Notes: a model not told the origin generated them from the letters alone. 45,192 nt of DNA from Xinfangfangia pollutisoli (GCF_020179405.1 NZ_JAICBZ010000026.1:1-45192); one strand, 5' to 3'; counted from the stretch's first letter, positions 8,206-16,001 are shown. Made by a program: numbers and translations.

Positions 8206-8802
8206 TCACTTCGGCAGATGGCCCGCAATGGCGCGGCCAAGCGCGAAGGCGCGCTGTTCCAGGATCACCGGCACCTCGCAGACATAGGTCAGCGATTGCT
8301 GGCGGTCCTGGAAGATGCGGACCGCCCAATCCAGCTTGGCCTCGGCCGCGTCGATCGCGTCGAAATCGGGCGGGTCGGCGGCGTTCAGCGCGTCGAAGCC
8401 GTGGCGCAGCGCGACGATTTCATCATCCAGCGCTTCCTGCTTATGGGCATAGCGGGTGATCGCCGCCATCACCCGGTCGCGCCGAAGCTGGATATGGTCG
8501 AAGGCGGCCAGGAACAGCGCCGGCAGCGCCGCCGGATCATGGGTTGCGGCGAAATCGGCGATCAGGGCCTGCGCCTCGTCCAAAGGCGTGCGGCGCAGGG
8601 CGATGATCTGGGCCAGGCTTTCGATCTCGGGCGATTTGGCCAGGGCCTGGGCGGCCTCGTCCGGCGGGGGGCCGGCCCAGACCTGCCCCACCGACAGCGC
8701 CGGCTGGCGGCGCTGGATGCAGGGCCAGTCGGGATCGGTCGAGCCCGCGCCCCAGGCGGGCGCCGCGGCAAGAAGCGCGCAAAGCAGAAGCGGACGGATC
8801 AT
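8206..8802 (-). CDS. Exported protein, last gene of PQQ-associated ABC operon (LutG position)
   Basis: The start ATG at 8802 overlaps the permease stop (TGATG) and begins a signal peptide (MIRPLLLCALLAAAPAWGAG); total length is 198 residues. The mature protein starts with DPDWPCIQRRQPALSVGQVW, a tryptophan/cysteine-containing segment that I associate with small proteins accompanying PQQ-linked alcohol-oxidation clusters. The remainder is helical and charged, with a second cysteine near the C terminus (TYVCE), so one disulfide is possible. In the methylobacterial lanthanide-uptake cluster an exported protein (lutG) also follows the permease gene. Function unknown. Confidence 0.8.
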   Translation of the reverse strand: MIRPLLLCALLAAAPAWGAGSTDPDWPCIQRRQPALSVGQVWAGPPPDEAAQALAKSPEIESLAQIIALRRTPLDEAQALIADFAATHDPAALPALFLAAFDHIQLRRDRVMAAITRYAHKQEALDDEIVALRHGFDALNAADPPDFDAIDAAEAKLDWAVRIFQDRQQSLTYVCEVPVILEQRAFALGRAIAGHLPK

Positions 8803-9602
8803 CAAGCCCCCCCTTTCCGGCCGCGCCAAAGGCCCTTGGCCGGATCATACATGAAGACGGTGCCACCGAAGAACACCAGCGTGCAGCCCAGCGTCACCGC
8901 CAGCGACAGCGGGTCGATCTGGCCGTAAAGCGCGAAGCGGATCAACTCAACCGAATGGGTGAAGGGGTTCACCGCGCAGATCGCATGCAGCAGCACGCTG
9001 GATTCCTTCATCCGCCACAGCGGGTAAAGCGCCGACGAGGCGAAGAACATCGGGAAGATCACGAAGTTCATCACCCCGGCAAAGTTTTCCAGCTGGCGGA
9101 TCGCCGACGAGATCAGCAGGCCCAAAGAGCCCAGCATCAGCCCCGCCAGAACCAGTGCCGGCAGCACGGTCAGATAGCCCATCAGCGGCGGGCGGATGCC
9201 CCACAGCCAGGCGATGATCAGGAAGGCATAGACCTGCGCCACCGCGACCAGCACGGCCGACAGAAGTTTCGCGCCCAGCAGGAACCAGCGCGGGAAAGGG
9301 CTGACCAGCAGGCTGCGCATCGCGCCGGTTTCACGGTCATAGACCATGGAAAGCGACGATTGCATGCCGGAAAACAGCAGGATCATCCCGCACAGACCCG
9401 GGGTCACATAGACCTCGTACAGGACATAGGTCTTGTAGGGCGGCGTGATCGACAGGCCCAGGACCGAGCGGAAGCCGGCGGCGAAGATGAACAGCCAGAC
9501 CAGCGGGCGGACCAGCGCGGCCAGAAAGCGCTCGCGCTGGCGGGCGAAGCGCAGGAATTCGCGCGTGGCGATTCCGGCCAGGGCGATGGACCAGCCCTTC
9601 AT
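8802..9602 (-). CDS. lutF: ABC-2 type permease, PQQ-associated/lut-like transporter
   Basis: The 266-residue membrane protein has about six hydrophobic segments and the ABC2_membrane layout, with YDRETGAMRSLLVSPFPR in the cytoplasmic loop that couples to the ATPase and NPFTHSVELIRFALYG in the late loop. It belongs to the permease type found with PQQ-dependent alcohol dehydrogenase systems (PedC-like). It overlaps the ATPase gene by four bases (ATGA). In Methylobacterium the equivalent permease is part of the Lut system, required for lanthanide uptake into the cytoplasm. ABC-2 permeases are usually exporters, so a partner periplasmic binding protein is notable. Substrate here is inferred only from context. 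Confidence 0.87.
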   Translation of the reverse strand: MKGWSIALAGIATREFLRFARQRERFLAALVRPLVWLFIFAAGFRSVLGLSITPPYKTYVLYEVYVTPGLCGMILLFSGMQSSLSMVYDRETGAMRSLLVSPFPRWFLLGAKLLSAVLVAVAQVYAFLIIAWLWGIRPPLMGYLTVLPALVLAGLMLGSLGLLISSAIRQLENFAGVMNFVIFPMFFASSALYPLWRMKESSVLLHAICAVNPFTHSVELIRFALYGQIDPLSLAVTLGCTLVFFGGTVFMYDPAKGLWRGRKGGA

Positions 9603-10342
9603 GCCGGCTCACCCGTCAGGCGCAGGAAGGCCTGGGACAGGCTGTCGCCGCCGGCCAGGGCCTCGGCCCGGCCATCGGCCAGAACCGCGCCGCGATGCAG
9701 GACCACGACATGATCGGCGGGGTCGATTTCGTCGAAGATATGCGTGGCCCACAGGGTCGAGACGCCTTCTTCGGCGATCAGCCGGCGCACCAGGGCGGCC
9801 ACTTCGGCCCGGGCACGCAGATCCAGCCCCGCCGTCGCCTCGTCCAGCAGCAGAAGTTGCGGCCGGTGCAGAAGGGCGCGGGCGATCTCGGCCCGGCGCT
9901 GCTGGCCGCCCGACAGGGTGGAAGCGCGCATGCCCGCCTTGTCGGCCAGATCGACCAGATCCAGAACCTCGGCGATCCGCGCCCTTGCGGCGGCGCCGCC
10001 GATTCCGTGCAGGGCGGCGTGATAGGACAGGTTCTGCCGCAGGGTCAGATCGCCGTCCAGCGCGCGCGACTGGAACACAACCCCCAGACGCGCCAGCGCC
10101 TGCGAAGGCTGGCGGCGCGCATCGAAGCCCGCCACCGCGATCTTGCCCGAAGTGCTGTCGTAAAGCCGGGTGATCAGCGAGAAGAGCGTGGTCTTGCCCG
10201 CCCCGTTCACCCCCAGAAGCGCGCAGAAGGCGCCGCGCGGCACGATGAAAGACACGTCGCGCAACGCCTCGACCCGGCCGAACCGGTGGCTGACCCCGCC
10301 GATCTCCAAGGCGGGCGGGGTCTGTGCCGGGTCTGCGATCAT
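9599..10342 (-). CDS. lutE: ABC transporter ATP-binding protein, PQQ-associated/lut-like
   Basis: This 247-residue ATPase has Walker A GVNGAGKTT (near residues 44-52), Q-loop VVFQSRALDGDLT, signature LSGGQQRR, Walker B LLLLDEATAGLD and H-loop WATHIF. The Q-loop and signature sequences fit the subfamily attached to PQQ-dependent alcohol dehydrogenase systems. Start ATG at 10342 overlaps the preceding small-protein stop (ATGA), and its own end overlaps the permease start. It energises the transporter whose periplasmic partner is encoded at 12033-13217. Lanthanide uptake is the best contextual hypothesis, given xoxF nearby. Confidence 0.9.
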   Translation of the reverse strand: MIADPAQTPPALEIGGVSHRFGRVEALRDVSFIVPRGAFCALLGVNGAGKTTLFSLITRLYDSTSGKIAVAGFDARRQPSQALARLGVVFQSRALDGDLTLRQNLSYHAALHGIGGAAARARIAEVLDLVDLADKAGMRASTLSGGQQRRAEIARALLHRPQLLLLDEATAGLDLRARAEVAALVRRLIAEEGVSTLWATHIFDEIDPADHVVVLHRGAVLADGRAEALAGGDSLSQAFLRLTGEPA

Positions 10343-10590
10343 TCCTTGCGGCGCTCGGCTTCGGTGAAATCGGCGTTCAGCTTGATGTCATACTGGCCAT
10401 CGGCGCAGATCACGTCATCCAGATCGAAGCCGCCATCGGCCTCGACTTCGATATTCGCCGGATCGACCTCGCAGGTCATGGCGGCCAGCACCTCGTCGAT
10501 CTTGGCGATCTGCTCGGCGGTGGCCTTGTCTTCGGCCAGAGCCGGCCCGGCGACCAAAGCCAGCACGGCGGCGATTGCGATGCGTTTCAT
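10339..10590 (-). CDS. Small acidic exported protein (LutD position)
   Basis: The 83-residue precursor has a signal peptide ending ALA (MKRIAIAAVLALVAGPALA). The mature chain is about 64 residues with 19 Asp or Glu and two cysteines, including FDLDDVICADGQYD, a dense carboxylate cluster. Such composition suits binding of hard cations such as Ca or lanthanides, but no canonical EF-hand loop is seen. It lies just before the ATPase gene (4-base overlap) and 18 bases after the previous exported-protein gene. By order it corresponds to lutD of the methylobacterial lut cluster. Metal binding is inference from composition and context. Confidence 0.78.
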   Translation of the reverse strand: MKRIAIAAVLALVAGPALAEDKATAEQIAKIDEVLAAMTCEVDPANIEVEADGGFDLDDVICADGQYDIKLNADFTEAERRKE

Positions 10591-10608
10591 GTCTTCTCTC
10601 CCTTCTGG

Positions 10609-11046
10609 TTAGCGAATGTTGAACTGGGCCTTCTGGCTGTCGCCATGCGAGCCCGGAATCGACAGCGTGTAGCTGCCCGGCACGATGGCGATGAAGCTGA
10701 CCTCGGCCTCGCCCGCATTGTCGAATTCCAGCGAATGCACCCCCATCGGGCGCACTTCGATGCCGTTGATGACGATCTCGTTGATCCAGATCGCGCGGAA
10801 GAAATCGCCGCCCGACAGCGCCAGCTCGGCCGAACCGTCGGCGACGATCTTCATCTTGTAATAGGTGCCGGATTTCAGGTCATAGGGCGCCTCGGCCACC
10901 GGCTTGCCCGAGCCCAGCGTCAGGGGCGCCAGCTCGACCCGGTTCGCCTTGCCCATCAGCCCGGCAAAGCCATAGTCAAACTGCTGCGCGGCAGCCCCCC
11001 CCGCCACCAGCGCGGCCAGTGCCGCGGCCAGAATCCCTGCCTTCAT
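10609..11046 (-). CDS. Exported beta-rich, cupredoxin-like protein (LutC position)
   Basis: The 145-residue precursor has a signal peptide cleaved near AAAQQ. The mature part alternates beta-prone segments and ends with VSFIAIVPGSYTLSIPGSHGDSQKAQF, which resembles the last strands and ligand loop of cupredoxins. There is no cysteine at all and only two histidines, so a type 1 copper site is unlikely; a metal-free cupredoxin-like fold is my tentative reading. It is 21 bases after the propeller gene and 18 before the small acidic protein gene. By order it matches lutC. Its function is unknown. Confidence 0.76.
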   Translation of the reverse strand: MKAGILAAALAALVAGGAAAQQFDYGFAGLMGKANRVELAPLTLGSGKPVAEAPYDLKSGTYYKMKIVADGSAELALSGGDFFRAIWINEIVINGIEVRPMGVHSLEFDNAGEAEVSFIAIVPGSYTLSIPGSHGDSQKAQFNIR

Positions 11047-11067
11047 GTCATCCTCCTGTTTTATCGC

Positions 11068-12036
11068 TTACGGTGTGGCCACGGCCACCACGCCCCAGGG
11101 CTGTTCGCCCACCGGGACCGAGACGGTGACCTCGTCCGTGGCGGTGTCGATCACCGAGATGTCGTTGGAATTGCCGTTGGTCGTGTACAGGAACTTGCCA
11201 TCGGGCGAGAAGCCCAGCTGCCAGACCCTTTGTCCGACCAGCAGGTAATCGGTGATCTCAAGGTTGGCGACGTCGATCACCGCCACCCGGTTCGCCGGCC
11301 CCAGCGCGACATAGGCCTTGGCCCCGTCGGCGGTGACACGCAGCCCCACCGGCTGCAGCGCCTCGGGCAGGATGCCGGCCACTTCGAAGGTCAGTTTCTT
11401 GGTGATCTCATTCGTCGCCGTGTCGATCACGCTGACCGTGCCGCCGATTTCGGCGGTGACGAACAGCAGATGCCCGTCGGGCGTGTATTCGGCAAAGCGC
11501 GGGCGGCTGTCGACCAGCACATTGGCGACAATCTCGTAGGTCGAGGTGTCGATCATATGCGCCATGTTCGTGGTTTCCGAGGTGTTGACCACGATCTTGC
11601 CGTCGGGGCTGACGCCCATGCCTTCGGGTTCCACCCCCACCGGCACTTCGGCCAGAACCTGACGGGTCACCACATCGACCACGGTGACGATGTTGTCATC
11701 CTCGTTGGCGATATAAAGCGGGTTGCCCGACGGGTGCAGCACGAACAGTTCCGGGTCCGGTCCCGAAGGCAGCGAGGGCAGTTCCTCATAGGTCGCGGAA
11801 TCGTAGACCCGCACCAGATCGTCATCCGAGGCGCAGACATAGATATGCTTGCCATCGGGCGAGGCGGTGATGCCGCGCGGGCGCTGCATGCCCTGGATCG
11901 TGTGGATCACCTCCAGCGTGGCGGCATCCAGCACGGTCACGCTGTTGCCCTTCTCGTTCGAGACGAAGATCTTGTCGGCCAGCGCCGGCCCCGCCAGAAC
12001 CGTGCTGCAGGCCAGGGCTGCGAAAACTGCTTTCAT
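11068..12036 (-). CDS. YVTN-type beta-propeller, PQQ-catabolism-associated (LutB position)
   Basis: The ATG at 12036 overlaps the binding-protein stop (ATGA) and opens a signal peptide (MKAVFAALACSTVLAGPALA); the product is 322 residues. Repeats of about 42 residues such as KIFVSNEKGNSVTVLDAATLEV, RPRGITASPDGKHIYVCAS and TVSVIDTATNEI indicate a seven-bladed YVTN propeller. This is the family that accompanies PQQ-dependent alcohol oxidation and its ABC transporter. The protein is periplasmic and may scaffold or pass cargo between the dehydrogenase, PQQ or metal and the transporter; the exact role is not established. Confidence 0.88.
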   Translation of the reverse strand: MKAVFAALACSTVLAGPALADKIFVSNEKGNSVTVLDAATLEVIHTIQGMQRPRGITASPDGKHIYVCASDDDLVRVYDSATYEELPSLPSGPDPELFVLHPSGNPLYIANEDDNIVTVVDVVTRQVLAEVPVGVEPEGMGVSPDGKIVVNTSETTNMAHMIDTSTYEIVANVLVDSRPRFAEYTPDGHLLFVTAEIGGTVSVIDTATNEITKKLTFEVAGILPEALQPVGLRVTADGAKAYVALGPANRVAVIDVANLEITDYLLVGQRVWQLGFSPDGKFLYTTNGNSNDISVIDTATDEVTVSVPVGEQPWGVVAVATP

Positions 12037-13217
12037 TTCTTGCACTCCGTCTCGGGCCGGTCGGTGCCCAGCGTGTCCAGCTGGCTGACCTGGTGAAGGT
12101 ATTCGTCCTGCGGGCTGACCGAGGCCACGACATTGCCGGCCACCAGCAGGATTGGCTGGCGCAGTTGACCGTCCCAGTCGCGGAAGGTCAGCTTCTGGCC
12201 CTTGAAAGCGGCCAGGTCGAACTTGTCCGACAGGATGAAGTCATGCATCACCCCGTAATCGCCGCCCTTGGTGCGGGTCGCGGCCTCGCCGATCACCCGC
12301 AGCGCCATCCAGGCCTGGAAATCCTCGGGCCGCGCCGGGCGATGGGCCGATTTCTCGAAGCGGGTCTGGAACTGCGTGCCGCCCCAGGCTTCCTGCGCGG
12401 GGTTCCAGCTTTCGGGCACCAGCCCGGCCGAGCCGGCGACGGGCCGCGCATCCCAGGTGTGATAGGGCAGCCAATCGGCGAAAACCCCGGCGCGGTCGGC
12501 GGCGATCACCACGTCATGGGCAGGCAGCCCCTGGGTGAAGACCGGCATCTGCTTTTGCACCTGCACATGGCCGGAATCGGTGCGCCGCGCGCCGCCCGTG
12601 TCTTCGTAGACGCGTTCCTCGACGATGCGCAGGCCGAATTTCTCGGCCGAATGGCGATAGGCGGCGGCAAGCGCCTGATCCTCGGGGTGGCTGCCGGCGA
12701 TCAGCACCACCTCGTCCCAGCGCTTCCAGGCCAGATATTGCGCCAGCGCATCGGTCATCATCGCGTCCGAAGGCGCGACATGCAGCAGGTTCGCCCGGCA
12801 ATCGGCACCGCGCAGCGCATCATCGGTGGCCAGCGCATTGAAGACCAGCGCCCGGTCGCCGGCGATATCGGCCAGCCGCACCGTCGTTTCCGCATCGGCC
12901 AGCGTGACGACATAGGTGATCCCGGCATCCAGCAGCCGCTGCAGTTCGGCCTCGACCGTCTCGGGCGTTGCCACCACGGTTTCGGTCACGAAGGACTGGC
13001 CCAGGAAGCTGCCGGTCGTGGCATTGTCGGCCGTGCCCAGATCGGCGCCGGCCAGGCCCAGATCGTCGGGCGGCAAGTCCAGCCGGGAAATCGGCATCGG
13101 GCCCGGCGCATCGACGCGGATCACCGCGACGCGATATTCCACGCTTTCGGCCAATGCCGGCAGGCCAAGCGCCAGAAGGCCAAGGCCGCAGATTGCCCCA
13201 TTCAACTTGCTCATCAT
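12033..13217 (-). CDS. lutA: Periplasmic substrate-binding protein, PQQ-associated/lut-like ABC transporter
   Basis: The 394-residue precursor begins with a signal peptide (MMSKLNGAICGLGLLALGLPALA). It has the type I periplasmic-binding-protein layout: an early strand YRVAVIRVDAPGP, an interdomain region around DEVVLIAGSHPEDQALAAA, and a later lobe with DVVIAADRAGVFADWLPYHTW. It fits the binding-protein family specific to PQQ-dependent alcohol dehydrogenase ABC systems. It is the first gene of a seven-gene operon running to 8206, with a 173-base upstream region holding a perfect ATGATAA/TTATCAT palindrome. In Methylobacterium the equivalent gene (lutA) is needed for lanthanide transport. The ligand here is unproven. 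Confidence 0.87.
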   Translation of the reverse strand: MMSKLNGAICGLGLLALGLPALAESVEYRVAVIRVDAPGPMPISRLDLPPDDLGLAGADLGTADNATTGSFLGQSFVTETVVATPETVEAELQRLLDAGITYVVTLADAETTVRLADIAGDRALVFNALATDDALRGADCRANLLHVAPSDAMMTDALAQYLAWKRWDEVVLIAGSHPEDQALAAAYRHSAEKFGLRIVEERVYEDTGGARRTDSGHVQVQKQMPVFTQGLPAHDVVIAADRAGVFADWLPYHTWDARPVAGSAGLVPESWNPAQEAWGGTQFQTRFEKSAHRPARPEDFQAWMALRVIGEAATRTKGGDYGVMHDFILSDKFDLAAFKGQKLTFRDWDGQLRQPILLVAGNVVASVSPQDEYLHQVSQLDTLGTDRPETECKK

Positions 13218-13271
13218 CGTCTCCCTGCCGGCATTCAGGCATGGCAGGGCGGGGGGGCAAAGCGCTATTGC

Positions 13272-13287
13272 ATGATAAGATTATCAT
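13272..13287. promoter_or_regulatory. Palindromic operator candidate between lutA-like and mxaD-like genes
   Basis: ATGATAA-GA-TTATCAT is a perfect 7-base inverted repeat with a 2-base spacer in the 173-base divergent intergenic region. It lies 55 bases upstream of the lutA-like start and 104 bases upstream of the mxaD-like start, so one bound regulator could act on both promoters. Its ATAAGA core recurs upstream of flhR and xoxF. The flanks are strongly AT-rich against a GC-rich background, as expected of a promoter region. Confidence 0.5.
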
Positions 13288-13390
13288 AAGGCAATGATTT
13301 CAAAGCTTATACTACTTTTGGCTGATTTCCCAATTCCCCGGCGCCGCCGCATCTTTCGAAAAAGACCGCGGCAGCGGAAGGGAGGATGAC

Positions 13391-13927
13391 ATGCAGAAGA
13401 TTCTGATTGCCCTGGTGGCGGTTCTGGCATTTGCGGCTGGAATTGCCACCAGGGCCGAGGCGCATGGGCCGTCGCGGCTGAAGACCGATCAGACGGTCAC
13501 GCTGAATGCCAGCCCGGATGAGGTCTGGGCGGCGATCGGGTCGTTCCAGACGATGGATTGGCTGCCCGGCGTGACCTCGATCGAGGCGACGGGCAATGAA
13601 AAGGGCGCAACCCGGGTGCGGACGCTGGAAGACGGCACCGTGCTGAAGGAAGAGCTGCTGAAGCTGGACGCCAAGAAGATGGCGATCTCGACCCGGCTGA
13701 CCGAAGACAATCTGTCCTATGTGAAGGCCACGAATTACGCGCTGCACATCACGGTAAAGGACGAAGGCGGCAAGGCCGTGGTCGATCTGAAGGGCGCTTT
13801 CTATCGCGCCTATCCGCAGAATGACCCGCCCGCCGACCAGAATGACGAAGCCTCCACCGCCTCGGTCGAGGCGCTGCATCAGGGGCTGATCGACGCGCTG
13901 GTGGCGCGCTTCGGCGCCGGGGGGTGA
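13391..13927 (+). CDS. MxaD-like periplasmic SRPBCC-fold protein
   Basis: The 178-residue precursor has a signal peptide (MQKILIALVAVLAFAAGIATRAEA). The mature part has the START/SRPBCC pattern TVTLNASPDEVWAAIGSF, then WLPGVTSIEATG and GATRVRTLEDGTVLKEELL, as in MxaD and related polyketide-cyclase-like proteins of methanol oxidation clusters. MxaD has been implicated in efficient interaction of methanol dehydrogenase with its cytochrome. GGGAGG precedes the ATG. The gene ends in a GTGA overlap with a beta-propeller gene and diverges from the lut-like operon. In this window its partner enzyme is presumably XoxF. Confidence 0.87.
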   Translation: MQKILIALVAVLAFAAGIATRAEAHGPSRLKTDQTVTLNASPDEVWAAIGSFQTMDWLPGVTSIEATGNEKGATRVRTLEDGTVLKEELLKLDAKKMAISTRLTEDNLSYVKATNYALHITVKDEGGKAVVDLKGAFYRAYPQNDPPADQNDEASTASVEALHQGLIDALVARFGAGG

Positions 13928-14844
13928 TCCGCGCGGCGACGGCGGGGGTGGCGCTGGCGCTGTGTCTGCTGGCCGGCGCCGGAGGGGCTGAGGTGGCGGC
14001 GGTGACCTCGCAGAATGCCGGGGCACTGACGCTGGTCGACACCGGCAGTCTTCAGGTTCTGGCGACCCTGCCCCTGCCCGGCAAACCCGCCGCGGTGGCG
14101 GTGGATGGCCGGCGGGGGCGGATCCTGGCCGTGGCGGTGGAAACCGCGCGGCTGCATGTCTTCGATCTGGCCGGCGCGCCTTTGGCCGATTGGCCGCTTT
14201 CGGGCGCGCCTTTCGGTCTGGCGATCCGGCCCCAGACGGGCATGGCGCTGGTCACCGATCAGGCCGGCAACCTTCTGCGCGAGATCGACCCCGTCACCGG
14301 GCAAGAGCTTGCCCAGTGGCAGACCGGCGCCCTGCCCTCGGGCGTGGCAGAGGCCGAGGGGGTGATCCTGGTCGCCAATCGGGACGGTGAAAGCGTGACG
14401 CTGATCCGGGGCGCGGTGCAGCAGCAGATCCCGGTCGGCCACCACCCGTTCGGCGTGACCCTGAACGACGGCCGCGGTTTCGTGACCGATGTCCTGTCGG
14501 ATCAGGTCAGCGTCATCGACCTGGCAAGCGCGGCGGTGATCGCCACGATCCCGACCGGCGAACGCCCCTATGCGGTCGCCTTCGCCGCCGGGCGGGGCTT
14601 TGTGACCAACCAATATGCCGCCAGCCTGACCGTCTTCGATGCGCAAAGCCTTGCGGTCATTGCCGAAATTGCGACCGATGACTATCCCGAGGGCATTGCC
14701 GCCACCACTGATGGGCAGATCCTGGTGGCGAACTGGTTTTCCGACACGCTGCAGGTGATCGACCCGGTCGCGCTGCAGGTGAACCAGACGCTGGACATGC
14801 CCGAGGGGCCGCGCGCCTTTGGCGCCTTCGTCGGCGGTCCGTGA
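13924..14844 (+). CDS. Exported YVTN-type beta-propeller protein
   Basis: Translation starts at GTG 13924, four bases inside the end of the mxaD-like gene. A signal peptide (MIRAATAGVALALCLLAGAGG) precedes about 285 mature residues of propeller repeats, for example ALTLVDTGSLQVLATLPLPG, DQVSVIDLASAAVIATIPTG and ASLTVFDAQSLAVIAEIATD. Each blade is about 40 residues, with the VIDL-type strand characteristic of YVTN/PQQ-associated propellers. It is the second propeller in the locus and is translationally coupled to the MxaD-like protein, suggesting the two act together in the periplasm. Specific function unknown. Confidence 0.85.
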   Translation: MIRAATAGVALALCLLAGAGGAEVAAVTSQNAGALTLVDTGSLQVLATLPLPGKPAAVAVDGRRGRILAVAVETARLHVFDLAGAPLADWPLSGAPFGLAIRPQTGMALVTDQAGNLLREIDPVTGQELAQWQTGALPSGVAEAEGVILVANRDGESVTLIRGAVQQQIPVGHHPFGVTLNDGRGFVTDVLSDQVSVIDLASAAVIATIPTGERPYAVAFAAGRGFVTNQYAASLTVFDAQSLAVIAEIATDDYPEGIAATTDGQILVANWFSDTLQVIDPVALQVNQTLDMPEGPRAFGAFVGGP

Positions 14845-14847
14845 CCG

Positions 14848-15546
14848 CTAACCCACTGCCTGCAAGGTATAATCCTCGGTCCCGTCCCAGATCAGATCCC
14901 AGCTGGCCCCGGGCCGGACGTTCTGGATCGCGGTGGGCGCGAAACAGACCAGGCAAACCCCGCCCGCCGGCGCCCGCACCGACGGGTAGATCAGCCCGCG
15001 CGACCCGCCGCGGCGCAGATGCTCGGCCAGGGCCTGGCCTTCGGGATAGCCCAGGGCCGGATCGGGGTTCAGCGCCGGATGCAGCGGCTCGTCGCGCAGA
15101 TCGTCGAAGGTGCCGATGAAATCGGCCAGCAATTCCACATAGCGGGCGCGGTCATGGAACCAGCCGGCAAAGCGCAATTCGCGGGTGCGGTGAAAGGCCA
15201 CTTCGGCGACCGAGACCATCACCTCCCAGGCGCAATACCAGGCGCCACGCTCGGGCGGGTTGAAGCGGTTGCCGGTGGCGCGGGTATAGGTGAAGGCGGC
15301 GTTGACATGGCTTTCGCCATACAGCCGCAGATCGCGACTGCGGCGCAGCCAGGCCAATTCCCGCGGGTCCAGATGCGGGCTGCGGCCGCGTTCGGCCTGC
15401 AGCCGCGCGCTGGTCATCGCCTCGATCCCGGCCAGGATTTCCATCTCGTCGTCGTCGTCGACCAGCCCGCGCAAGGCCGGGGGCTTGTGATAGGTCGCCG
15501 GGATCAGCCGCACCAGGGCGCGATCCGACAGGTCCGTCTGCCTCAT
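14848..15546 (-). CDS. RES-domain toxin of a type II toxin-antitoxin pair
   Basis: The ATG at 15546 overlaps the antitoxin stop (ATGA), giving 232 residues. Features of RES proteins are present: an early arginine (ALVRLIPATY), GNRFNPPERGAWYCAWE, and a centre rich in conserved acidic and aromatic residues (EVAFHRTREL). RES toxins degrade NAD+, which arrests growth. The protein ends 3 bases from the end of the convergent propeller gene. At 232 residues it is somewhat longer than many RES toxins. The Arg, Tyr and Ser positions needed for activity appear to be present, but I did not align them. Confidence 0.86.
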   Translation of the reverse strand: MRQTDLSDRALVRLIPATYHKPPALRGLVDDDDEMEILAGIEAMTSARLQAERGRSPHLDPRELAWLRRSRDLRLYGESHVNAAFTYTRATGNRFNPPERGAWYCAWEVMVSVAEVAFHRTRELRFAGWFHDRARYVELLADFIGTFDDLRDEPLHPALNPDPALGYPEGQALAEHLRRGGSRGLIYPSVRAPAGGVCLVCFAPTAIQNVRPGASWDLIWDGTEDYTLQAVG

Positions 15547-15944
15547 GCGCCGCCCCGCAGCGCGTCCAGATGGCTGCGCACGGCCAGGATCTGCGGCAGA
15601 CCGCCCTCGATCGCCACATCGACCGGCCGGGCGCCGTTGAACAGCGGGCCGGCATTCGGCCGGGTGAACCAGACCCGCGCCAGCGGTTCCGAGAAATACA
15701 ATTCCAGCGCCTTGTAGATGCCGATCAGCGCCGAAAGGCGCAGCAGCTGGTCCTTCGTCAATTCCCCCGCAAAGCCGGGCTTGCGGGCGCGTTTCCAGGT
15801 GCTTTCCGACATGTCGGCCAGGGCGGCCGCCTCTTTCAGACCCAGACCCCAGGCTTCGGCCACGCGGGCATAGGCCTTCAGCGCAACCGAAATCACCCTT
15901 TTGGGCGAAGGCGGAACGGGGGGATATGCGGTCGCAAGCTGCAT
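15543..15944 (-). CDS. Xre/MbcA/ParS-type antitoxin (DUF2384)
   Basis: The start chosen is the ATG at 15944 (MQLATAYPPVPPSP), giving 133 residues; longer frames run into the promoter. The N-terminal helical Xre-like region includes VISVALKAYARVAEAWGLGLKEAAALADMS, and the C-terminal toxin-binding domain includes LSALIGIYKALELYFSEPLARVWF and NAGPLFNGARPVDVAIEGG. This is the usual partner of RES toxins, binding both toxin and operator. The gene pair is translationally coupled. A CCATATGG palindrome upstream is a candidate autoregulatory site. Confidence 0.88.
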   Translation of the reverse strand: MQLATAYPPVPPSPKRVISVALKAYARVAEAWGLGLKEAAALADMSESTWKRARKPGFAGELTKDQLLRLSALIGIYKALELYFSEPLARVWFTRPNAGPLFNGARPVDVAIEGGLPQILAVRSHLDALRGGA

Positions 15945-15973
15945 TTCGGGCCTCCTTGCCCTGTCTTGGGCAT

Positions 15974-16001
15974 AAGATAGGCCATATGGACCGAAAGTAA
16001 A
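15974..16001 (-). promoter_or_regulatory. Putative promoter/operator of the RES-Xre module
   Basis: On the minus strand TTTACT (16001-15996) and TATCTT (15979-15974) are 16 bases apart and resemble -35 and -10 boxes. Between them lies the perfect 8-base palindrome CCATATGG (15982-15989). An operator between the promoter boxes is the typical arrangement for antitoxin autorepression. The boxes match the consensus only partly, so this is tentative. Confidence 0.35.
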
